Shown: piece after piece, positions 1 to 6,299 of the stretch | Position numbering within the stretch: position 1 is the first letter of the stretch | How the letters are laid out: each line of letters starts with the position of its first letter | NCBI GenBank assembly: GCA_050262615.1 | Contig: JBLNEL010000020.1 | Location: 1 to 12,877, forward strand | Length of the DNA: 12,877 bases | Reading direction: 5' to 3' | From: JAUZPB01 sp050262615 | Lineage (GTDB): Bacteria > Bacteroidota > Ignavibacteria > Ignavibacteriales > SURF-24 | Program-made: the position numbers and the translations under genes | The notes under the pieces: model-generated | Told to the model about the DNA's origin: nothing | Seen by the model: only the letters and a program-made list of their open reading frames with translations | Database searches by the model: none

Positions 1-1607
1 GGCATCGATCTTATGGGGACCATTTTTACGATTTCCTTAACCTTCAGTATGTCTATTCCAAACTGCTGGTTTCCGAGGGTAAACATAAGATATTTGCCTT
101 CCTTATTAAGCAGCGATTTTCTTTTCTGTTCCTTATCGTCAAGCAGTCTGCGGTTAAGTATCTCGAGTGCTCTGCCGTCTGACTCATGAAGGAGGCTTGG
201 CCTGGACTTCGAGCGGTCTTTGCATGCTTTGTCGGCAAATCTGAGATCAACAAATTTATTAAGATCTATCAGGTTTCCAATACCCATTTTGTAATGCATA
301 TAGCGCTGAATGCGGTCAAGGTCATCAACTGAAGGATAAAGATCACCTGTTTTAATTCCGAGCGGTTCGGTTAAAACATTTTTAAGAAGCGGAACCTTAA
401 GGCCCAGACTCTTATCGGGATCAAGGAAGTTAACAGCAACTTCAGCTGCCATTCCCGGCTTCTGGTCGATATATTTGCCGGCATAGACGAGCATTTCAGT
501 AAATTCGTAAACTGCTTCGCTATAGTTATTAATAAAATCTTCCTGCATTGCAACTACGCAGCATGGATGGTTTTCCCACATTTCACTCGAAAGAAACTGC
601 AGCTCTGCAATGCCTGATGCTATTGCTTTTGTCCCTATCGGTTCGGCTACAAGGTAGCCTGCAGATTCAGGTCCTGAGGCCAGGAATTCGGGCATTTTAA
701 CAGGCGGCACTACTTCCAAAGCAATATCAATATCATCTTTTCCTGTAACACCGGGCTTTATTCCAATTCCGGTAAAGAACATATGTGCAAGTATATTATG
801 AACAGACATTGTATGCGGTATAAAAAATGACCTCTGCTTAAAGAATTTGGCAGGATCTGAAGCGTCATCCCTGCCTGCTTTGCTTCTTACAAAAATACTG
901 CCGTTCCTGTGTGCAAAAAGTATAAGTTTTATGGGGACTTCATAGCTGTAAAGGTACATTGCAATAGGCGCAAGCACGCATGCAGCGTCTACTGTACCTT
1001 TTTCAAGTGCTTTGGCAACGGGATTCCAGCTCGACATGCATTCGGTCTCGAGTTCAAAATGCTTAGGTGTGAGTTCACCAATATTTATAAGGTGCTTTAA
1101 TACTCCTAATACCAGGTGATCAGTTATCTGAATATGTGCAACCTTAAGTCTTACTTTTCCTGACTGCGTGATCCTTGGCGCCTGTCTTTCTTCAACGGCA
1201 GGATCTGCATCTTTTAGGCCGAAGGCTTCTTCTATTTTGTCTTTTAATTCCTGAGCATTGAAAGGTTTTGAAATAAAGCTGCTTACACCGGCCTGTTTTG
1301 CCACAGTAACTTCCTTTATTTCTCCGCGGCCGGTAGCCATAAGGAACGGCAGGTTTTTCAGCTTATCATTAGCTCTTACCCAAAGCAGAAGTTCGTAGCC
1401 GTCTTTATTAGGCATGTTCCAGTCGCTTATAATAAGATCAAACTGTTCGCCTGAGGAGAGTTTCGAAATAGCGTCATTTCCATCTTCAGCTTCCGTTATA
1501 TTTTTCAGTCCGATTGCATCGAGCGTTTTCCGCTCCATTTTTCTCATTACAGATGCATCTTCTACAAGAAGAATCTTCATTGCCGGATTAATTGATTTAA
1601 CTTCCAT
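1..1607 (-). CDS. Receiver / NrtA-NasS-like / CheW fusion protein, C-terminus cut by window edge
   Basis: At least 535 residues are visible and the frame is still open at base 1. Residues about 10-130 are a CheY-like receiver with acidic pocket E16/D17, phosphoacceptor D62 in SDWNMPNKDG, T92 and K114 in SKPF. Residues about 150-470 match the NrtA/CmpA/NasS solute-binding family (NMT1-like): SSWNPVAKALEKGTVDAA, VLAPIAMYL, TMSVHNILAHMFFTGIGI and EMWENHPCCVV all sit in the family order. Residues from about 504 (KYLMFTLGNQQFGIDILKV) begin a CheW domain. There is no signal peptide and a receiver precedes the binding domain, so this domain must be cytoplasmic, like NasS, the soluble nitrate sensor of NasS-NasT. 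I infer a CheV-like coupling protein whose array signalling responds to phosphorylation and a small anion; the ligand is not determined. ATG 1607 follows AGGGGAG at a long spacing of about 14 nt. ATG 1580 is an alternative but lacks a ribosome binding site. Confidence 0.88.
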   Translation of the reverse strand, partial: MEVKSINPAMKILLVEDASVMRKMERKTLDAIGLKNITEAEDGNDAISKLSSGEQFDLIISDWNMPNKDGYELLLWVRANDKLKNLPFLMATGRGEIKEVTVAKQAGVSSFISKPFNAQELKDKIEEAFGLKDADPAVEERQAPRITQSGKVRLKVAHIQITDHLVLGVLKHLINIGELTPKHFELETECMSSWNPVAKALEKGTVDAACVLAPIAMYLYSYEVPIKLILFAHRNGSIFVRSKAGRDDASDPAKFFKQRSFFIPHTMSVHNILAHMFFTGIGIKPGVTGKDDIDIALEVVPPVKMPEFLASGPESAGYLVAEPIGTKAIASGIAELQFLSSEMWENHPCCVVAMQEDFINNYSEAVYEFTEMLVYAGKYIDQKPGMAAEVAVNFLDPDKSLGLKVPLLKNVLTEPLGIKTGDLYPSVDDLDRIQRYMHYKMGIGNLIDLNKFVDLRFADKACKDRSKSRPSLLHESDGRALEILNRRLLDDKEQKRKSLLNKEGKYLMFTLGNQQFGIDILKVKEIVKMVPIRSM

Positions 1608-1661
1608 AATGCGGTATTTGTCTCCCCTGGGCTAGTGTTCTTTTTTGTAAATATTGCTTGC

Positions 1662-1667
1662 ATTATA
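1662..1667 (-). promoter_or_regulatory. Possible -10 element for the receiver/CheW fusion gene
   Basis: A perfect TATAAT is read on the minus strand about 55 nt before ATG 1607, inside GATTATAATG. No convincing -35 is seen 16-18 bp further upstream, so this is only a candidate. The same 240-bp divergent gap also holds a short inverted repeat, TTCTGC-CT-GCAGAA at 1761-1774, that could be an operator. Confidence 0.28.
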
Positions 1668-1813
1668 ATCGGCAGAAAAGGGAAGTTATTTAACCGGAAA
1701 AAACATGAAATTATAGAGTTGATATACATACTGAAAAAAATTATGTTATTGACGTAAATATTCTGCCTGCAGAAGTTGATTTTACAAAGTATTTACCCAT
1801 TTTTGACCGGATT

Positions 1814-1845
1814 TTGACAATTTTATGCCCGGCTGAATTTATATT
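1814..1845 (+). promoter_or_regulatory. Possible promoter of the lipoprotein gene
   Basis: A perfect TTGACA lies at 1814-1819. Downstream, ATTTAT at 1837 (17-bp spacing) and TATATT at 1840 (20-bp spacing) are the possible -10 boxes. Neither combines consensus sequence with ideal spacing, and Bacteroidota-type primary sigma factors often prefer other motifs, so confidence is modest. Confidence 0.3.
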
Positions 1846-1874
1846 GATTGCAGGAAAATGAAGGAATTCTAATT

Positions 1875-2852
1875 ATGCAGCAAATTAAACTGATCGGAAC
1901 TGTTTTATCTGTTTGCCTGCTTTGCCTCTCAGGATGTACAACAGTAAAACAGGAAATATTCCTGCAGAAAGCTGAAGTTGCAGGACCAATAAATCATCCG
2001 CCGGTGCAGGTAACGCAAAAAGAGCTGGCTGATAAGATCACAATATCCCCCAGGCTATATATTAATAACACACGTATGCTTAAGGCTCAGGTAAATGGCC
2101 CACGCGTAAACTCCTCGGGGTATTTTCAGGTAGATACTGTATTTAATGGCGACGGTACCTGGAGTTTTAAGGAATCCGGCGGAAATACCTATAATTATAA
2201 AGGCAGTAATATAAGCTGGCAGCTGCCGGAGGTTTCAGCCGGAGTCGACTTTGATATGCCTATTGGTAAAAGCACATCTATTACAGGCGGATTATCATAT
2301 TCGGTAAGTAATTCCGAAAGCCTGTTCGGGGGATCTCTCGGACTGGGAATCTTTGGTGAGTCAGGGGGACTGGCAAGCCGTGTTTCATTCGGTCTAAACC
2401 TGCAGCAGTACCTATATAACGCATCAACAATTGTTATTACGAAAACAAAATCCTTATGGAACCCGGAGGAGACTTCTATTCTTTTTTATCATGATATTGA
2501 TAAAAACAGCAAGCTGAACCTTTATATGAGCCTCACTTTCAATACGGTCTCTGCTGAAATGCCTTTTAATGTCTTCCTGGGAGCAAGCTACTTCGGGCAG
2601 ACACTTCTAAATTTCAGTCCCAATCAGATGAGCGAAGAGCATTACCCGTTTGTGCTTGATAAATATACTACAGATACAAGGAGCGAGGCTTCGACAAGCT
2701 ACTTAAGTGTTTATCCTGGAATATTTGTTAACATCACAGAGTCGCAGAGGGTTATAGTTGGTGCTAGTATAATGAAGGAACTGGAGGGGTTAAGTAATCT
2801 ATCTCAAACGGTTATTGTAAGTCCGTTTGTTAAAATTGATGTGTTGTTCTAA
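1875..2852 (+). CDS. Predicted outer-membrane lipoprotein, beta-rich, unknown function
   Basis: I do not recognise the family. The 325-residue product begins with a lipoprotein signal peptide, MQQIKLIGTVLSVCLLCLSGC, with the lipidated Cys at position 21. A stretch of polar, Pro-containing sequence follows. From about residue 110 to the end the protein has alternating polar/hydrophobic, Gly- and aromatic-rich stretches (TGGLSYSVSNSESLFGGSLG, ASRVSFGLNLQQYLY, NVFLGASYFGQTLL), as in outer-membrane beta strands. It ends in VKIDVLF with a terminal Phe, as many beta-barrel proteins do. I infer a surface- or outer-membrane-anchored protein, perhaps a small lipidated barrel. ATG 1875 was chosen because AAGGA lies 9 nt upstream and the signal peptide starts there; an upstream TTG at 1848 would add nine residues ahead of the signal peptide. 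Its TAA stop overlaps the first unit of the repeat array that follows. Confidence 0.8.
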   Translation: MQQIKLIGTVLSVCLLCLSGCTTVKQEIFLQKAEVAGPINHPPVQVTQKELADKITISPRLYINNTRMLKAQVNGPRVNSSGYFQVDTVFNGDGTWSFKESGGNTYNYKGSNISWQLPEVSAGVDFDMPIGKSTSITGGLSYSVSNSESLFGGSLGLGIFGESGGLASRVSFGLNLQQYLYNASTIVITKTKSLWNPEETSILFYHDIDKNSKLNLYMSLTFNTVSAEMPFNVFLGASYFGQTLLNFSPNQMSEEHYPFVLDKYTTDTRSEASTSYLSVYPGIFVNITESQRVIVGASIMKELEGLSNLSQTVIVSPFVKIDVLF

Positions 2853-2863
2853 GTCCCTTTAAC

Positions 2864-2985
2864 AGTCCATAGTCCTTAGTCCAAAGTCCAAAGTCGTTTA
2901 GGGCAAGGTCGTCTGGTCCAAGGTCCAAAGTCGTTTAGTCAATAGTCAATTGAGTCTAAAGACTTTGGACTAAGGACTATGGACT
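2864..2985. repeat. Perfect 25-bp inverted repeat inside the AGTCC array
   Basis: Bases 2864-2888 are the exact reverse complement of 2961-2985, separated by 72 bp. RNA from either strand could form a 25-bp stem. Because the right arm has a 14-bp period, a second register shifted by 14 bp is also nearly complementary. There is no poly-T run next to the stem, so simple rho-independent termination is not evident. Confidence 0.9.
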
Positions 2986-3005
2986 AAGGACTATGGACTA
3001 AGGAC

Positions 3006-3021
3006 TCCCGCTCTGGCGGGA
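3006..3021. repeat. GC-rich hairpin TCCCGC-TCTG-GCGGGA within the array
   Basis: A 6-bp perfect stem with a TCTG loop interrupts the AT-balanced heptads, which resume afterwards as AGACTTTGGACT. It is a short REP-like palindrome. The array at 8250 is interrupted in the same way by a different GC-rich hairpin. Confidence 0.7.
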
Positions 3022-3038
3022 AGACTTTGGACTATAAA

Positions 3039-3722
3039 TCATTTGATGAATTTGTATCCCGCTGTATAGATTGTCATTATATGATCCGGGGAAGAAGGAT
3101 CGTTTTCAATTTTTTTTCTTAATGCAAGCACATAATTGTCAACTGTCCTGGTCGTCGGAAACGCGTCATATCCCCATACTTCGTCAAGAAGCTGATTCCT
3201 GGTTATTATCTGACCTTCGTGCTCAATGAAAAATTTAAGAAGATTAAATTCCTTTACTGTCAGATCAAGCAGCTTATTGTGTTTGTGTACTTCATGGAGA
3301 TTGAAATCAACAGTGATGCTGCCGAATTTGTAGCAATTCATTTCTTTCTCAGGTCGTGCAACTCTCCTTAGCACTGCTTTTATCCGGGCATTTAATTCCC
3401 TGATGCTGAAAGGTTTTGTAAGATAATCATCCGCTCCTATCTCCAGTCCAACTACTTTATCTATTTCATCTTTTTTGCTTGTAAGCATAATAACTGGCGT
3501 AGCAATACCCCTGCTCCTCAGGTCTCTGCATATGTCAAGTCCGTTCTTATATGGAAGCATCAGGTCCAGTATTATTAAGCTGAAGTCATTTTTTTCTGCA
3601 AGTGAATATCCCTTCTGACCATCTTCGGCAGTGGTAACATTATATCCTTCAGCAGTTAAAGAGGTTTCAAGCCCTTTTTGTATTGCAAGATCATCTTCAA
3701 TTATAAGTATTCTCTGCTGCAT
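3039..3722 (-). CDS. OmpR/PhoB-family response regulator
   Basis: The 227-residue length is normal for the family. The receiver (about 1-120) has acidic residues E9/D10/D11, phosphoacceptor D53 in LIILDLMLP, T81 and K103 in LTKPF. A winged-helix DNA-binding domain (about 128-227) follows, with the family pattern LTVKEFNLLKFF, ITRNQLLDEVWG, TRTVDNYVLALRKKIE and a GYKF hairpin end. It should be phosphorylated by the kinase encoded just upstream and then bind promoter DNA; the target genes are not visible here. ATG 3722 lies inside the last codons of the kinase gene and has its own site, GGAGGT, about 4 nt upstream, which points to translational coupling. The stop codon lies about 5 nt from the heptad repeat array. 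Confidence 0.96.
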   Translation of the reverse strand: MQQRILIIEDDLAIQKGLETSLTAEGYNVTTAEDGQKGYSLAEKNDFSLIILDLMLPYKNGLDICRDLRSRGIATPVIMLTSKKDEIDKVVGLEIGADDYLTKPFSIRELNARIKAVLRRVARPEKEMNCYKFGSITVDFNLHEVHKHNKLLDLTVKEFNLLKFFIEHEGQIITRNQLLDEVWGYDAFPTTRTVDNYVLALRKKIENDPSSPDHIMTIYTAGYKFIK

Positions 3723-6168
3723 GTGACCTCCATAATGGAATCGAAATAGTAAATAATAATCCTTTGCCTGAATCGTATGAAGCCTTTATTGTACTATCGT
3801 GAGCCTGCAGTATCTGACCAACGAGATAGAGACCTAAACCCGTTCCTGGTATGGTATTGCTGCGGCCGCTGTTAGCTCTGAAGTAAGCCTGCCCCAGATG
3901 TTCTATCTCTTCAGGCTTTAATGGAATACAATTGTTAAATATCCTGAAAATAGCTTTATCCATTTCTTTTGAAACACAGATTGATATCTTCTTTGGCGAG
4001 ATAGAATATTTTATTGCATTTGAGATCAGATTAACCATCGCACTTATTATACTGTCGGGATCTGCATGTATAAAGCACTCGTCTTCAGAATAACTGATAT
4101 TAAGACAGCATTTTTCCAGCTTTAACTGATATGACATAATGTTGACTGAATACCTGACAATTTCATTCAGCTCTGCTAATTCAAAGTGATACTCCTTAAT
4201 TCCTTTCTCAATTTTTGTCAGATCCAGAATATTATCTATTAATCTGGTCAGTCTTCCGCACTCTCCAATAATGATTGCCGGATATTCCTCCTTCTGCTTA
4301 GCCGGAATGTTTTCTCCATATTCAAGAAGCTCGGCAAACAGTTTGATCGATGTTACAGGGGTCTTCAGATCATGCGTAACACTTGAGAGGAAAAATGATT
4401 TCAGTTCATTTAATTCGATCAGTTTTTTTTCTTCCAATTGTTTTTTTATAAGCAGCTCGTTCAGCCGCATCTTTTCTATACTTATGCCTGATTCAAGGAC
4501 TACTTCATTGTAAAGATCAATGTCTTCAATTGTAAATATATGACCTGATCTTTTATTGCCGATTGCAAGCAGGCCAAGCAGAAGATTATCTGATGACTTC
4601 ACAGGAAAGATCAGGTTTATCTTATAAGAAGCCAGTGGGAACGATTTCAGAGGTTTAATAACTGAACCGGCTTCAACTTTTTCTATGGCAGCTGAAGCTT
4701 CTGAAAGGCCCGGCATAGCTTTAAGAAGTATTTTTTCAGCCTGAAAGCAGAAATTGCTGGTTTCTTTTCCAGTGCTCTGTGAAGCTTTTATCTCGAGAGC
4801 GCTGTTATCTTCATAGACAAGAAAGCATGACTTATCAACAGGAATAATATTGTTAAGTTCGTGAACTACTTTTTTTGCTAGTGCATTGATATCGCCGGAA
4901 TCTTTAATTCCTTCCAGTAATTTTGTTGATGCCAGACGGAAATTGTAGCGCACCCTGAAGAACTTTTTGTCAACAAATAACTGGACCTTCTCTTTAACAG
5001 GAGCAAATAACAATCCAATAAATGCAGTAATTAATATCGATACAGCTGGTGTTGTAGCGCCAGGGAATAATAGTGCGGCAATGTACACTGTAAATAAATA
5101 TACCATGGCAATTCCGCCCAGAAGTGCTGAGTAAACAAGACTTCGGTTTATTATATGATCAATGTCAAAGATATGGTGCCTGATTATTGCAATTCCAAAA
5201 CCAACAGGAACAATCATCATGAGCAGAATGATCAGGTCCTCAGGAATAAGTCCATAGTTTAAGACTGCCTGCGGAATTACCCAGAACAGAATAAAACTGC
5301 CGGGACCAATTATCAGACTGAAAAAGATCCATTTTAACTTCTTTTTTTCGGGTGTAGTTAACGCCGATCTGTAGGACTTTACAAATATCATAATTCCGGC
5401 AAGTACGCATAATATTATGTAAAATCTTGAGAAGTTAAAGCTTAATGAATAAAGATCAATGTAGCCGGAAATCCTGCTAGTAAAAAAAAGATAGTAACAG
5501 AGATGGACTGCTGAAAACAGAATAAGGGATATTGCATAAAGCACAGGGATGAGCTTTCTCAGCCTGAAGTAATTTTCTTTTGGAAACAAAAAAGTAAAAT
5601 GAAGAAAACATACGGGTACAAAAGCATATGCGAAATGGAATGCTCCGCGCGTAAGGTGACTTAAGCTAATTGGCAGAACAGAGTAATTGCCCCAGGTAGT
5701 CATTATTATAACTCCTGTGCCGGTTACCACCCAGTGAAAAACCTTTGATACCAGAGCCTTTGGAGATTTTATTAAGACAGTAACGGCAACAATGAAGAAA
5801 ATGATGCCTGAAATTAGTACACATAAAATGTAGAACCATGAGTAGAACTTTGTAAGCGTGACTTCTTCATTTACTATAGAGGTGTTTCTTAAAATGGAAA
5901 GATGTGCTGTCTGACCGATAGTCATTCCATCTAAAATTATCTCGATCTCATCACGGCTATTTACGGGAATTTCTTCAACTTTAAGAATAATATCACCGGT
6001 ACTTACAGAACTTTCTGTATTCCGGGAGGCGGGACCGACAGTAAGACTGGATCCATAATCCTCGAAATGAAATGGCAGGTCTGCCTTCTCAGCGACCTGG
6101 TAAACTCCTGCAATGCAGACTAAGAAGATCAGCAGATCTATAAAGAGAGTTAATTTATTTTGAGTCAC
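3697..6168 (-). CDS. Membrane histidine kinase: PDZ, multi-TM, GAF, HisKA, HATPase
   Basis: This 823-residue inner-membrane sensor kinase has an N-terminal anchor (about 6-24) and a periplasmic PDZ-like domain (about 40-105, with GDIILKVEEIPV). Some eight or nine membrane segments follow between about 110 and 390, ending in the FDIDHIINRSLVYSALLGG and KEKVQLFVDKKFF patterns common to multi-TM kinases. Then come a GAF-like domain (about 410-560), a short helical linker, and HisKA with phosphorylated H599 in SSVTHDLKTP. The HATPase domain has N-box N717 (NLISNAIKYS) and GTGLGL at 775-780. The usual DNGPGI G1 box is replaced by FNNCIPL (744-750). The start is GTG 6168: the frame is open further upstream but offers no other usual start codon. 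The gene overlaps the response-regulator start by 26 bp and the two form one operon. The stimulus is unknown; the PDZ and GAF domains suggest periplasmic peptide or protein input plus a cytoplasmic ligand. Confidence 0.94.
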   Translation of the reverse strand: MTQNKLTLFIDLLIFLVCIAGVYQVAEKADLPFHFEDYGSSLTVGPASRNTESSVSTGDIILKVEEIPVNSRDEIEIILDGMTIGQTAHLSILRNTSIVNEEVTLTKFYSWFYILCVLISGIIFFIVAVTVLIKSPKALVSKVFHWVVTGTGVIIMTTWGNYSVLPISLSHLTRGAFHFAYAFVPVCFLHFTFLFPKENYFRLRKLIPVLYAISLILFSAVHLCYYLFFTSRISGYIDLYSLSFNFSRFYIILCVLAGIMIFVKSYRSALTTPEKKKLKWIFFSLIIGPGSFILFWVIPQAVLNYGLIPEDLIILLMMIVPVGFGIAIIRHHIFDIDHIINRSLVYSALLGGIAMVYLFTVYIAALLFPGATTPAVSILITAFIGLLFAPVKEKVQLFVDKKFFRVRYNFRLASTKLLEGIKDSGDINALAKKVVHELNNIIPVDKSCFLVYEDNSALEIKASQSTGKETSNFCFQAEKILLKAMPGLSEASAAIEKVEAGSVIKPLKSFPLASYKINLIFPVKSSDNLLLGLLAIGNKRSGHIFTIEDIDLYNEVVLESGISIEKMRLNELLIKKQLEEKKLIELNELKSFFLSSVTHDLKTPVTSIKLFAELLEYGENIPAKQKEEYPAIIIGECGRLTRLIDNILDLTKIEKGIKEYHFELAELNEIVRYSVNIMSYQLKLEKCCLNISYSEDECFIHADPDSIISAMVNLISNAIKYSISPKKISICVSKEMDKAIFRIFNNCIPLKPEEIEHLGQAYFRANSGRSNTIPGTGLGLYLVGQILQAHDSTIKASYDSGKGLLFTISIPLWRSHAAENTYN

Positions 6169-6299
6169 CCCATAACAAACACTCCGCTGTGCGATTATTT
6201 GCCGAATGATCCAGACCCTTGTTTGAGAGATAAGATAATAAAATAATTTATATTAAACACACGTCAGGACAAAAAAGATATTTAATTTCTGAAATGCTT

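Larger units (their letters stand above)
2852..3034. repeat. Heptameric AGTCCNN / NNGGACT repeat array between convergent genes
   Basis: The whole gap between two convergent stop codons consists of 7-bp units. The left side reads AGTCCAT, AGTCCTT, AGTCCAA, AGTCCAA. The right side reads the inverted form, TTGGACT, AAGGACT, ATGGACT, AAGGACT, ATGGACT, AAGGACT, so the right arm is also a 14-bp tandem repeat. Between the arms a 16-nt direct repeat (GTCCAAAGTCGTTTAG) occurs at 2886-2901 and 2923-2938. The first AGTCC overlaps the lipoprotein stop codon, and the last unit ends about 5 nt from the response-regulator stop. It could act as a bidirectional terminator or be a repeat-type mobile remnant. 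It has no unique spacers, so it is not a CRISPR array. Confidence 0.9.

Noticed and set aside
1..1607. Simple CheV or an ABC-transporter binding protein
   Set aside because: CheV has CheW first and no binding domain, and an ABC binding protein would need a signal peptide and would not carry receiver and CheW domains.
2864..3034. Possible CRISPR array from repeated short units
   Set aside because: Units are only 7 bp in exact phase, arms are inverted, and there are no unique spacers of constant length and no cas genes. The same applies to 8250-8325 and 8861-8902.
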